Positions 23,400 through 35,039 of a stretch of DNA of 64,000 nucleotides are shown one piece after another. Location of the stretch: NCBI RefSeq assembly GCF_029867415.1, contig NC_081180.1, positions 24,514,808-24,578,807 of the forward strand, in the 5' to 3' direction. This DNA is from Vicia villosa. Lineage: Eukaryota; Streptophyta; Magnoliopsida; Fabales; Fabaceae. The position numbers and the translations under genes are program-made. Under the pieces are notes generated by a model. It was not told where the DNA came from, did no database searches, and saw only the letters and a program-made list of their open reading frames with translations. The first letter of the stretch is position 1; every line of letters starts with the position of its first letter.

Positions 23400-23740
23400 C
23401 TAACGTTATCCAATAATGTACAGTATATTAACTATATACAATATATTATATAAAACATTAATAAAACATAATGTACAGTATATTTGTTAGTTTATAAAAT
23501 TTATAAAACATAATATTAACTATATACAGTATATTAAATAAAATTAACATTACAAAATTTATAAAATGTTAATTAACTATATACAGTATATTAAATAAAA
23601 TTAATATTATAAAATGTATAAAATGTTAATTAACTATATACAGTATATTAAATAAAATTAATATTATAAAATATATAAAATGTTAATGTACAGTATATTA
23701 AATAAAATTAATATTATAAAAAATATACTTTATATATTTG
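23400..23740. repeat. ~60-bp AT-rich tandem repeat
   Basis: The phrase taactatatacagtatatta, followed by 'aataaaattaatattataaaat', recurs about every 58-60 bp, roughly five times. It ends shortly before the antisense gene at 23879. It is non-coding. Confidence 0.75.
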
Positions 23741-23878
23741 CAAACGTTAATAATATAAAAAATATTATAATAAAATTAATATTATAAAAAAATGTTAATT
23801 ATAAAATTATTGTAAAATATTATAATTAATGAGAAAAACGTTAATTACAAAATTATAGCCAGTCTGTCGAAAATGAAA

Positions 23879-26800
23879 TTACAAAGCAGGGAAATTGTTC
23901 CTAAAATAGGCTAACTTGGTTGACTCAAAATCAATCTTAGAGTCAAGTCGAGACAGGTTTTGTTTAAGCTGTCGAATGTTACTTTCCAACTTGAGTGCAT
24001 TCTCACCATGACCAAGTCCTTTCAAGACTTCTTGGTTAATAATTTCAGGCGAAGGGACCTCTTCAGTTTGAGCCAAACTGATTTTCTCTTGCTCAAGATG
24101 TTGAATCTTTTTGTTGAGTTCATCAATTTGAGCTTTGTAATCAGCAATCTTGTTGTCGATCTCTCCCTGCTTATCAGAAAACTTTAAAGTTTTCTTCTGA
24201 AATTCTTCAACCTTTTTGGTCGAAGCTGCACTGGCATCCCATTCCCTCTCCAGTTCACGTTCTTTGTTCTTTGCCTGAAGGGTAATGTTCTTCTTCGTCA
24301 TAAGGTCCCTCCAGAGTTGGTCGAAGTATGCCTCAAAATCAAAGAAGAATTGAACAACAACTGGTGGAAGAGAAGCTTTGATCAATACGTCTAAGATCTT
24401 ACGAATTTCTCCACCAAGATGTTCAGAACTCTCAAGAACAGCGAGAAACTCAGGTTCGTTCAGATGGGTTTTCAGCTGGCATATAGCTTCGACAAAGGGA
24501 GCGTCAATCTCAGCATCAGGATTGGTCGATTGAGCAGGAATCTCAAAAGAGCTTGGTCGCAGCTTCTGAAGTCGAAAGAGAGCCTCCAAAGGATTAGTCT
24601 TCTTCAAATCCAGAATTTCTTCCTGACTAAGAGAACTGTTGGAGTTAGTATCGTCAGCAATAGAATGTTGTCTTGACTGAGAAGCTGCATTGGGTTCTGG
24701 TCGAGGAACATTTTTAATATTTTTTGTGGCAGGTGATTGTTCGACAATGGGTTTGTCCTGAGGATCTGTTCGACTTCGACCTGGAGTATTAGCCGAATCA
24801 GTGTTGCTTCCAAAAGCGTCAGTCCTTTGAGGGCTAAAAGGATTAGAGTCAGGAGTAGCTTCAGCAATTTTTTCAGCAATCTCGACAATTTTCTCCTGAG
24901 TATGGTCGATAGTTGGTGCATTCTATTCAAGAAAAGTGTTAGAAAACAGAGATATTGAAAGAAATATATTGGAAGAGAATGTTAAGTTACCTCAGTAAGA
25001 ATTTGAGACGAAGAAATTGTTGGAGCTGTTTGAGGTTCGACAACCACTTTGGGAGTGTTTTTAATAATTTTCCGTTGCTTTGGTGGAGTCGGAAGCGGGG
25101 GTTGTGAAAAAATGTCACTTTCATGATTTGGTAGAGAGGTAGTTTCCTCTGAGTCAGCAGAGACTATCAACTAAAGAGAAAAAATGACGATCAACAAAGG
25201 TTGAAATAGTATTGATGAAAGAGTAAAGGTTAAGACAAATACCTTTCTAACAGCTTTATTCTTCTTGGTGGTGGTGTTGCTCGACGTACTGGGACGTTTT
25301 CGACCTGATTTAGGAGCAGAGACTTCGACTTGAGTGGTAAGATCAGGCCCTGAAAGGTCTAAGTTTGAAATTAGAACATTGCTATTAACAATAAGGAAAC
25401 GAAAGCAAACAAAAAATACTTACTTATCGTAAGTTGATCCTCCAACTTGTCGAATGCAACATTCAGTTTCTTGATAAAAGAATCTCCATCAAATAGTTGG
25501 TAGTATTCAGACCACCACTCACTGAACTCTTTAGTTGTGAAGTAAGAATTTTGAAAAGTGAAAGTTGGATGTTCCAAAGATTGTTTATTATGAAACTTTA
25601 AACAGTCAAGATGCTGACGAGCCGTGAACGGTCGACCAGAATAACAAATATCTTTGTCATGGGAATACAGGCTTTTGGGTAGCATCTGGCTCAAACCAAA
25701 TTGCCGAGAGACTAAATTTGGTTGATAACTTACAAACCCATAGCACTTGCCTGTCGACTCAATACGGTGAGAGAGAAGCGTTGGAGTCAGAAAAGCAGCC
25801 CAAATAGCATTTAATTGAGCTCGAAGGGTTGGAGTATTTCCAGGGAAAACAGCCTTAAACCAAGTTGGCCCAAAACATCTGTTGGAGAAAGGGGCCATAG
25901 AAGCTATGAATGTTTTACATTCAGAAAACAATCTCACATATTTGAGAAGATTAGACTTGTTAGTCTCATCTTGAGGAGTTTGAAAAGCAAGTTTGATACC
26001 TTCGACCCTTCGGTCATACATGACCTCAAGAATAGATCGAGAGACGGTATAGCCAACGTGTGACTCGAAAGTGGCATTCAGCCAGTGTTGCAAGAGCCAA
26101 TAAGGTCCTGATAGAGAGAGTTGTTTTGGGGTTTCGTGCAGGCGTTTGATCCTTAGAGATGCTATGCTTAAAGTATGGTAAAGATAAGCGAGAAGAAGCT
26201 TACCTAAAGAGACCTTTCGACCTTCATGAATCTGAATATCCAAAGGTATGTAACCTTTAGCAATCTGAACAGATCTTGGACAGAACAGATAGTATGATAG
26301 CCAGTAGGTGAGGAAAGCAACATGCTCTTCGTCAGAAACTTCTTCTGTCGACTTATCAAAATGATCTTGCATATACTTGGTAATGGTAGCATTAGTGAAG
26401 TTGAAATTCATTTCTGTGGGAAGAGTTGGGTCGAAGATCTCACCCAATGGCGAAAGTCCTGTGATGGCAGCCACGTCGAAGAGAGTGGGAGTCATCATTC
26501 CACAAGGAAAGTGGAAGGTGTTAGTCGAACCTTCCCAGAAGAAGATCGAAGCAAGTAGCATGGGAGGACAAACTCTATGACCAGTCCTAGATAATTGTAT
26601 GACGTCAAAGATGCCCAATTCCTCCCATCTTTGTTGTTTTTTCGCTTGAACTTTGTTAAGCCAAGCCAAGTATTCCTTGTTGCCAGGAGCTGGAGTCGAA
26701 CGGAAAACCCTAAGCGAAGGATCCATAAACTTCAAATCGAGGACACGTGGTTTGTCGAAAGCTACAGGCATGGTGGTTTTGAAGCAAGGAAAGAAACCAG

Positions 26801-27035
26801 TGGTTTGCTCTGGGTGGTAACGGTGGTCTGGTAATGGCCCTGAAAAAGCCATTAATTTATCAGTAATCTGAAAAGGGATTAACATCTGGTTTTGCCAAAT
26901 GATGGCTTTGGCTTCAGAAAGGTTAGGTTGAGGAATGAAATCTAATCCTTGTTCTTCTTCTTCACGGGACATAATAAACCCTAAAGGGTTCGCACCCGTA
27001 GCATACACAGTGGTGTTGGTGGTTGTAGCTGCCAT
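23879..27035 (-). CDS. plant mobile domain protein, four exons, antisense to host retrotransposon
   Basis: Predicted exons 27035-25424, 25349-25243, 25170-24991 and 24922-23879 sum to 2943 bases: 980 codons plus stop. Every junction has GT..AG and keeps frame (donors GTAAGT, GTATTT, GTAACT). The start is the ATG of MAATTTNTTVYATGANPLGF. Residues ~125-500 form a plant mobile domain (PMD, the MAIN/MAIL1-type aminotransferase-like domain), with the hallmark TNTFHFPCGMMTPTLFDVAA at 171-190. A basic stretch KSGRKRP...KKNKAVRK at about 551-573 could be a nuclear localisation signal. Residues ~845-930 and 945-980 are lysine/glutamate-rich coiled coil. PMD proteins occur both as plant nuclear genes and in transposons; in Arabidopsis MAIN and MAIL1 affect gene expression and transposon silencing. 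Here the gene lies just inside the host LTR in antisense, like accessory genes of Tat-clade elements. It shows no internal stop. Its role is unknown. Confidence 0.8.
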
Positions 27036-27158
27036 TGTTGTGTGTGAAAGGAGAAGAAGAAAATGGGTAAAGGTTAGAGGGAAAGAGATGATTCTTTCTG
27101 AAACGTTTGGGAAGAGAAGTAAAACGAGAAAGAAAGAAGAAGGAGAAGAGAGTTGCAC

Positions 27159-27182
27159 ATATATATATATATATATATATAA
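27159..27182 (-). promoter_or_regulatory. TATA tract of the antisense PMD gene
   Basis: An (AT)11 run, reading CTTATATATATAT on the minus strand, lies about 125 bases before the PMD start codon. It is followed downstream by a pyrimidine-rich leader (ctctcttctccttcttctt), the usual layout of a plant core promoter. The repeat could instead be a neutral microsatellite. Confidence 0.5.
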
Positions 27183-27434
27183 GCTGGTAATGACGTCAGC
27201 AGAAATCGTGCGAAAAAGAAGTTGTAAAATCAAAGGTCATGTCAAAGAAACGCTTTGAAAACTGGTTTCAGAAAGTGGAAGCAGTTATAGCCTATTACCT
27301 AAGAATTAGGTAATAATTAGTGCCTGGGAAAATGAAATGTAATCATGGCGTAATGGGAATTAACAAAAGTCGAAACCCAAGAAATAACTGAAACGCCATC
27401 TTTTCTCTTTCCTAAAGTCAGTCGAAAGAAGTCG

Positions 27435-27448
27435 CTTGGGGGGCAATT
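27435..27448 (+). other. polypurine tract-like sequence before the host LTR
   Basis: The phrase cttggggggcaatt directly precedes the LTR start TGTTACCC at 27449. A G-run here is what a plus-strand element needs to prime second-strand synthesis. This marks the LTR as a 3' LTR of whatever lies to its left. Confidence 0.55.
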
Positions 27449-27515
27449 TGTTACCCTAGGATTTCGACTTACCAATAAATGGGCAACTGGGGCTCAAAAT
27501 TGGTAATTGGGCCTC
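27449..27515 (+). repeat. host LTR, first 67 bp (split by Ogre-1)
   Basis: Starts tgttaccctaggatttcgac. It ends in GCCTC (27511-27515), which was duplicated when Ogre-1 inserted; the LTR resumes at 40580. Confidence 0.7.
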
Positions 27516-27665
27516 TGTAATACGGTGAACTGACTTTTTATAATCGAAAATGTCGCGGTTAAGCAAGAGTCGCCACCGACTTTTATTTTATCCAAACAAA
27601 TTCAGAAAGGCTAAAAGAAACAGAAAAAAACCTTTTAAAGAAATCTAAGTTCGGGGGGTAATTTA

Positions 27666-27696
27666 TGCAAAGGGAAGGTGTAAGGCACCCTTTGCA
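27666..27696. other. 31-nt hairpin in Ogre-1 LTR
   Basis: Arms TGCAAAGGG and CCCTTTGCA are perfect inverted repeats around the core aaggtgtaaggca, which itself contains the inverted pair GGTG/CACC. The same structure recurs in the second Ogre-1 LTR (36931-36961) and in Ogre-2 (42663-42693, 51263-51293). Ogre-3 has it with different but still paired arms (58753-58783). Confidence 0.8.
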
Positions 27697-29439
27697 TCCA
27701 TGGTTTTCCATGGGCTCTTAATTGCTTTGCTTGCTCGTTTTCAGAAAATGTAGATAAAAGAGGAAAAAATGGACTTTAGCTCGTAAAATGAGCGTAGCCA
27801 GTTTTTGAAGAAGTTTGAGAAAGAATATAGAAAATAGAGCATGGCAAGGCAATTAGGGGCAATTACCTTAAACTCAGATGATAGGTCTCTTTTTAGCCTT
27901 TCAGAATGAAAGGGTCAGTCCTTGCCATAAGAGGGAAGGAAGCCTTTCGTTTGGAGGTAGAAGGGTCATCGAAGCATCCTTTGCCATAAGACTGTCCCAT
28001 GCCATAGGAGGGCAGGTAGTCTGAGGCAAGGATCAGAATAAGCCTTATTCGTAGGCAGCCAGAAGATACCTCAGCCTTTTTCCGTAGGCAACTTCCGAGG
28101 GTCAAGGTCATATTTGTGTATCGAAGGCAGCATCATTTAGGGTCGTGACCTTTTTATCTAGGCAACATAGCTGAGGTATCCTCGAATTCGAGGGACGAGG
28201 CTTATTCTGCAAAACACAAAGGCAACAGGCAGCAAGGCAACAGGCAACAGGCAACAGAGAGGTTACCCCAAAAGGGTGCGTGTGTGCAACAATCACGTGA
28301 TTATATTCAATTATATTATCTTATAATTAGGTGATTCTAATTCAGTTAACAAGGCTTGCACTCCCTAGGATTACTAACCACGCAGCAACATAACAAATAT
28401 GGGGAAGGGAAATTGTAACCAGCGGAGGAGAGGGGAATTGAAACCAGCGGGATATAGTTAAACAATTAAAACAGAAAATATTAGAGTTAGGGTTTAGGGT
28501 TACCGACGTTCGTAGCTTTGACAATTTGACAAACCCTGAAAATTGGAAAAGAAAGAATAAACAGAAGGGTGAGTGCATTATCGGTTCGGAGGCAAATGAG
28601 GTTAACCCTAAAAAAACCAAAGAATAAAGAATTTTTAAAAAGTAAATGAATGAAGAGTACTTAGCTTGGCATTTGCCCTGATAGGGTTGAGGTTTTAGGG
28701 TTACCGACTATTCGAGCTTTGGCAATTGGCGAACCCTGGAAAGAAAGAAACATGGCAAACAATAAAAAAAGGTGAGTGCATTGTCAAGTTCGAAGGCAAA
28801 CTTCATTAACCATAAAGAAAGTAGAATAATAGATTAAAAGTAGAAATAGAGATAAGGTACTTAGCTCTTTGATCAGGCGCGTTACCGGAGTGAACCATGT
28901 TGATAACCCTGAAAAAAGGAATGCACAAGAAATATTTCAATGTATGGCTAATTCTTCGTAAACCCTGATTCGGGTGTAAGTTAATCATGATTAATAAAAT
29001 AATAAAAAATTTAATTGTTGGTTTTCAACCCAATTAGGCAAAAATAATTTTTCAATTAAATATCTTAATATATATTTTTAATCAATGAATAAAAACTAAC
29101 TAATATTAAGCAAAATTGAACCAAATTAAAATAACCAAAAATCAAATTATTAATAATAAAAGTTAGAAAAGAATTTGTTTTTTAAGATTTTTTTTTATAA
29201 ATAATATACATATATAATAAAACTAGTTTATGTAATAAAAAATAAAAGAAATTAAAATTTTCTTAGCTTCTGATTCGGTGGTGCGCCTGTATGAGGGTTC
29301 ATGGTGAGGCCCCATCTCTGCCCTGTCTGATCTGAGCGTGCTGGAGATCTAACGATCCAGGACAGATAATGCATCATAGTCATGTGGGGGATGTAACACC
29401 CGATCACTGAGATAAGAGGAACAAACAAATTAAAAAACA

Positions 29440-29514
29440 TATGTCGCTGGACAGACTCGAACCAGCGATCTCACAGTGAAACGCGCGCCTGACTTGCCAC
29501 TTGACCACCATCTA
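29440..29514 (-). ncRNA. tRNA-like module (A and B boxes) in Ogre-1 LTR
   Basis: On the minus strand an A-box match TGGTCAAGTGG starts at 29507 and a B-box match GGTTCGAGTCT starts at 29463. They are 44 nt apart, exactly the spacing of positions 8 and 52 in a tRNA. The B box sits in the loop of a hairpin (TCGCTGG / CCAGCGA). The acceptor ends do not pair, so this is not a functional tRNA gene. It may be a tRNA-derived (SINE-like) insertion or an internal Pol III promoter. The second copy is at 38706-38780. Confidence 0.55.
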
Positions 29515-31308
29515 TTCACTGTTAACCTGGGCATCGTAAAACATATTATACAAATCGAAGATTTATTCAGCATTTCAAAAACAGAATTCGCGCGCGACTG
29601 TAGAACCATCTTCTTCCTCGCGACGAAGTTGCTTCCCCGTACATGAAAACTCAAGCAAATACCACAAATAAATGAATTACAGAGCCATGAATCAACTGCA
29701 AATTGCCTTATGAGTCCACTGGTGTTATCGGTTTGGGTTAATTTTGCTTGTAGCTCGAAGCCCTAAAACGGAGCTTCTAAAACCTAACAATGGTGATTTA
29801 GCCATACGAGCATAGAAATGCAATTAACTTTCCAGAATTACGCATAACCTTATGACAATCACGAATATGCAATCAAATTGAATTAATAATGCATAAATCC
29901 TTGAAATCAAGCTTGAGTTAGCAATTGCAAACCGTGGACGTATGGGAACGATTCTGGATTTTTGGACCACTGGTAACGATTGGAATAGCTTTAGGGGATG
30001 TCCAGGAACGTGTATGGATCGTCAAAACTCCTCGATTCGGTGCCAAACTTCAAGAACGAAAGTAAATTTTTTTGATTTTTTGAGTGCTCGGATTAGAGGT
30101 TTTGGCTGCAGAATTCTTGACCCCCCAAAATTGTCTTTGTTCAGGTACTTATAGAGGTGCAATTAGGTTAACAAAACTAGAAAGAATCTTGTTGAATCTT
30201 GATTTGCAAGTTTTGGAAAATTTGATTGGAAATATATTTTAATTCTTTCTAAATAAGTCCAAATCCAATATTTTTCACTCAAGCTCTCAAGACCACGAAT
30301 TTTTGTCATTAATGTAATATATTTGATTGGGATTGGAGCAAAATAAGATCCCTATCTATTTTTTATGATTTTATGTATTTAATTTATGTTTTAAAATAAT
30401 AAAAACCAAAAAATAAATGATAAAAACTTAAAAATAAAAAGGATCTCATTATAGGGCGTGCATGGGCTCAAAGTGAAGATTGGGTGAAGAAATCATAGGC
30501 CCATTTGGAAAATTTTGGATTTTGAACCTTTCCTTTTCTCAAAAATAGTCCAACTTTGACAAGGTATATTTCTCTCAATTCTTGAGGTATGGAAGTATTC
30601 TTGGACTTTTTAGAAACCTTAGAGAGTCCTTTATCCAATGCCTTTGGTCCCATATCAAAATCTTTTTTCATTCTTGTTTTATGACTTTTTGAAAAACATG
30701 TCTTTTTGTTGACTTTTGAAAAGGACCTGTAATGTATGAAGCCATATCTCTTAAACCATTGACCTATGGGCTTTGATTCTTAGACCATTGGATAGAGGAA
30801 TGAATTCCCTTCAAAATGAGCTTTGGTGGGAATTTTTCTGATGAAGTATGAATATTTGGTGAATTTTCAAAGTTTGGTTGACTTTTTCAGTTCATGCCCG
30901 AAATAGTAACTTTTGGCTTTTGACTTTTCTGATCTTTCCTTGCATCATCATGATCAACCCTTGATCAAATGATGATTTTAGGGTTATGAGGATGTTGTGG
31001 ACCAAATATTTTGAATTTTGACTGTATATTGACTTGAAATGACTATTTTGCCCTTGAGAGTCGATTGTTGCCCTAATCAAGGTTTGAGGGACTCAACTTT
31101 CTCTGATTGGCTTGGAACTTTACATGGAGATTCTTTGGGATGTTTGTGACCCTATGGAACCACCTTGAGCCATTGATTCAGTGATTTTCCTTTGAAAGAA
31201 CCAAACCCTAGTTTAGAACTTTGTATAGGAGAATTTGTATAGGAGCTTTGCATATGGATTTGAAACTTGAATAGGAGAAATAGTGTGGGCAAATTTTGGG
31301 GTATGACA

Positions 31309-31320
31309 GCTGCCCCTGTT
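31309..31320 (-). other. Ogre-1 polypurine tract
   Basis: On the minus strand AACAGGGGCAGC directly precedes the LTR start TGTCATACC. It fixes the left LTR as the 3' LTR. Confidence 0.8.
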
Positions 31321-31509
31321 CCATTATCTTAAACCTGAAGATGTAGAGTGGTTTGTATGCCAGTCGGTATCTGAAGGTGGAAGATGATTGAACATTAGAA
31401 TACCAAGAAATTTGCCCTAGCTGAAATAGGGACTTTTGTCGGCGATGGGCTTAAAAATGCCATCTGACTTGATAAGCTTGAGAGTTAGAATGTGTCATAT
31501 GTTAGACTG

Positions 31510-31830
31510 TTTGCATCCGCAGATGTCTGGAAAAACCGTACGTTAGGCTGAAGGATATATCGTATGTCAGATCAAATCCAATTTGCATCCTCAGATGTCT
31601 GGAAAACCGTGCGTTAGGTCGAAGAATAAATCGTGCGTTAGACTATTCTCAATTGCATCCTCAGATGTCTAGAAAAGCGTGCGTTAGGTTGAAGAATTAA
31701 TCGTGCGTTAGACTATTCTCAATTGCATCCTCAGATGTCTGGAAAACCGTGCGTTAGGTTGATGAATAAGTCGTGCGTTAGACTAATCCGATTTGCACCT
31801 GTAGATGTCTGGAGGGCCGTGCGTTAGGCC
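31510..31830. repeat. Ogre-1 array A, ~70-bp unit, five copies
   Basis: Each unit contains 'cagatgtctggaaaaccgtg' and 'cgttaggttgaagaat', with 'cgtgcgttagacta'. It lies near the 3' LTR, in the position of the hypervariable 3' region known for Tat/Ogre elements. Confidence 0.8.
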
Positions 31831-31867
31831 GAATCTGAGCTTAGTATGTTGAGAAGTATTGTTGGAG

Positions 31868-32425
31868 ATTGATCGTGTCAGCACCGTTCGTAGTAACTGA
31901 ATTAGACTTGGGAAGGATGATCGTGTCTACACCGTTCGTGATGACAGAATTAGATCTTCGAATGTTGATCGTGTCATTACTGTTCGTAGTAGATGAATTA
32001 GATCTTTGAGAGTTGGTCGTGTCAGCACCGTTCGTAGTGATGGAATTAGATCTCTTGTCGTGTCAGCACCGTTCGTAGTAACTGAATTAGACTTTAGAAA
32101 CAGTTGATCGTGTCCACACTGTTCGTGATGATGGAATTAGATCCCTGAGAGTTGATCGTGTCAGTACCGTTCGTAGTAACCGAATTAGATCTTTCGTCGT
32201 GTCAGTACCGTTCGTAGTAGCTGAATTAGACTTAGGAAATAGTTGATCGTGTCCACATCGTTCGTGATGATGGAATTAGATCTCTGAGTGTTGATCGTGT
32301 CAGTACCGTTCGTAGTAACCGAATTAGATCTTTGAAAATGACCGTGTCATTTCCGTTCGTGGTAAATGAATTAGATCTTCGAGCGTTGACCGTGTCAGTA
32401 CTATTCGTAGTAGCTGACTTAGATC
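31868..32425. repeat. Ogre-1 array B, ~45-60-bp unit, about eleven copies
   Basis: Units are built on 'gatcgtgtcagcaccgttcg' plus 'tagtaactgaattagat'. Copies vary by substitutions and by the length of a short spacer. Ogre-2 has only one decayed unit at the same place (about 46525-46560). Confidence 0.8.
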
Positions 32426-34675
32426 TTGGAAAGTTGGAGATTTCGTTCATTTGTCTGTGCCTGTATCCTGCAATAGGTATAGCAATTTATATAATGTCAT
32501 GATGCATGTGTTATGTACTGAGTCCCTCAAAATAAATGAGAACTTGGTATGAAATGTATGCGATGTATGAATATGTTCATGATTTATGACGTATGACTAT
32601 GATTTATGCTATTTGACACATCTTGATTGAGAAGACGGATCCTTCTGTTGTTGATCTTATTTTGGAGATGCTTAGCTGGGGATTTATGATTTTTGCTTGG
32701 GGATGATCAGTAACTTGATGTTCCCTGATTGGGGATTAGAGATATTAATAAACCATATTGGAGATAGGTGTCGGGGAACCGGCAATGTTGAAGAGGTAAA
32801 CTCTGTTGAGGAGCTATGTCTTTTGTCGAGAGTATTTGAAGATATCTTCTTAATGATTACTCTGTGGGGATATGATCTTGTGAAAATGGAATTGCGGGAA
32901 AGTGTGGGTGCCTTGAACATTGCCCCCAGGATTATAGTAACTACCATTCCTGGATTTGATTAGGACACACCACTGAGTATTGATCAAGATGTCAAACTGG
33001 ACTTTCATAGATTTGCCCCTGTTAGTAGGAACTTGAAGAGATTCTCCTCGCGAGGACTTTATGAGATTTACACTATGGGCGATATGCCCCCAGTAATCAT
33101 AGGCTCAAGACAGTGTCCCATGTTGATTGGGGACTAGCTTTAGATATACTTGGATGTATGCCCCTGATTGTTCGAGCATCTCGGAATCTTGACTTGATTG
33201 CCCCAGATTGATTGGGAAATAGTTTGAAACCCACTTGGGATGTATGCCTCTTGACTTTTTGGCATTTGAGAGATTTTTGACCGGATTGCCCCAGATTGAT
33301 CGGGCAAAGCGTGTCGTGCCCCTTGTATATGTAGGAGACATTGCTTCTCGGAGTAATCTTGTCTGTCGGGATAACTTTCAGTCATTAGTTGTACCCTGTG
33401 CAAATTTATTTTGATGCTAACATTTGAAATTACGTAGCAGAATATGTTTAATAATGAATTCATGAGATGCAATGCATACGTTTGTCTTGAGTTTTAAAAA
33501 ACATTAAAACAAGAGATGTAAAAGCGTGATATTTGTAAAACATGCTATTTTTTGTAGAAGCGAAATATCCACTCAGCATTTTAGTAAACCTTAAGGAGTC
33601 GGGATACCTTTTTGGTGACAGTATGCTTTCGAACTAACCATGCTTCAGTTAGGACTTTCAAGGGTTGTAACGTGGCTTGGTTCACGGTTTAAGAAACAAA
33701 GGATAAAGGCTCAAAGTTTATTTATACCCATCCCCTTCTTCGTGATGTTCTTCATTCCTAAGCTCAGTTGGTTTGACTTATGCATTCAGGTTCCAAGAGA
33801 CTTTTGGATTTGCACCTTTGATAATGATGATGGTTCACAAGCAGGGAGAACTTTTGAGATGGCAGTCACTTCTTCCTTTTGGTAGTCACAACTTTGAGTT
33901 GTTCAAGAATTTATTGACTTCTCTCTTTTTCATCTTTTGATATCCCTAACTTTTGCCTGAACTGTCTATTTTGAGCTTACAGTCAGCGGGATGCCTTGAT
34001 TTTTGCCTAAGTCTTCTTTTTGATTTTTGACTTAGCAGGCTTTTCTTTGTATATATGTTTTTCATTCATTTTTTTGAAAGAAATTGACTGCCTTGCTTAA
34101 TGATTGATGAACCATCATTGGCTTTTGATTGACATCTCCAACACTTCTTTGATGTGTGCGGATGAACGCTTGTGATTGAAACCTTTGTTGAAAGGTGTAC
34201 TGAATGATTCTCTTGAAATAGAATGCACAGTCAAATTAACTGAGAACTACCCTGCCCCAGGTTATGATCAAGGGTTTTAATTAGTACAAGAAAGAAACTT
34301 CTACTTCTTAGGCTCAAAGGGGTTGACGAGGGATTAACATCCTTATATCTCCACTGTTTAGGAATTGAAACAATGCCTGTACATCGTCAGCATAGTCCGT
34401 TCAAAAGCATACTGTATGAGGTTGCGGTATCGTTTTCGTCATCCTCCCTCAGAAGGCTTACAGCTTAGCAGGAGTTGAATAATACAAAAACATAATTAAA
34501 AATGAGTGATAACGAAATAATTTATTCAAGACAAACATATGCCATGCACTGATGATGATTATTAAAACAGATAATGTCTATCATGAGTCAAATGTTTAAA
34601 CAAACAGAATAGAAATTGCACATGAAAGTAGATCTAATGATCCAATAATTCGTCCGTCTAGATTTCAATCAGTCT
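32426..34675. other. Ogre-1 non-coding interior
   Basis: No gene. Closely matches the same section of Ogre-2 (about 46560-48840), including 'tttgaagatatcttcttaat' and 'taagaaacaaaggataaagg'-like phrases. No conserved reading frame was found between the two copies. Confidence 0.7.
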
Positions 34676-34970
34676 TGTCATGACTAGGCATAAGAGCGGC
34701 GATCACCACAGGAGTCTCAAGAGGGGTGAATTAGATTTCTCCATCATTGATCAGATCTTGAATCTTATTCTTCAATGTCCAGCAATTGTTTTTGTAATGT
34801 CCAGGACTGTTGGAATGGTACGCGCACCTCGCGTTGAGTTTATAGTCAGGAGTGGAGGTGTTAGCATTTTTAGGAGGGTCCCTCAGAGTAATCAATTTGA
34901 TCTTCAATAGATGTTGTAATGCTTGAACCAATGACATATTGATCTCGGTGAATTGATGCTTGGGTACGTC
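34676..34970 (-). pseudogene. Ogre gag fragment with CCHC-type knuckle (Ogre-1)
   Basis: A minus-strand frame reads PQQRRKPDVPKHQFTEINMS, then QALQHLLKIKLITLRDPP, then the zinc-knuckle-like segment CAYHSNSPGHYKNNCWTLKN, and stops at 34731. A one-base shift would continue it a little further. This is the C-terminal part of an Ogre/Tat gag, which coats element RNA in virus-like particles. About 80 codons remain of a protein normally several hundred long; the N-terminus and all of pol are missing. A near-identical fragment sits in Ogre-2. Confidence 0.7.
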
Positions 34971-35039
34971 TGGCTTTCTTCGTTGTTGTGGAACTGGTGT
35001 AGAGATTCAGAGTATCCGGGATTCGAGCTTCCGGAATGT

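Larger units (their letters stand above)
27516..31308 (-). repeat. Ogre-1 3' LTR
   Basis: 3793 bp, TG...CA ends. It carries a 31-nt hairpin at 27666-27696 and two diverged ~189-bp repeats around 28490-28830 (each with 'ttagggttaccgac', 'aaccctg', 'aggtgagtgcatt'). A tRNA-like module is at 29440-29514. A possible sense TATA (CTATAAGTA on the minus strand) is at 30146-30154. Confidence 0.85.

Noticed and set aside
29430..29520. A genuine tRNA gene in the LTR
   Set aside because: A and B boxes are well spaced, but the acceptor arms do not pair and the T stem is imperfect; kept only as tRNA-like.
27516..31308. Frames of 60-92 codons repeated in both Ogre-1 LTRs
   Set aside because: They are duplicated only because the LTRs are. 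None matches a known family, and the homologous Ogre-2 region does not keep them.
31868..32425. A CRISPR-like array in Ogre-1 array B
   Set aside because: Spacers are not unique; the whole unit repeats with drift, the context is a plant retrotransposon, and CRISPR does not occur in plants.
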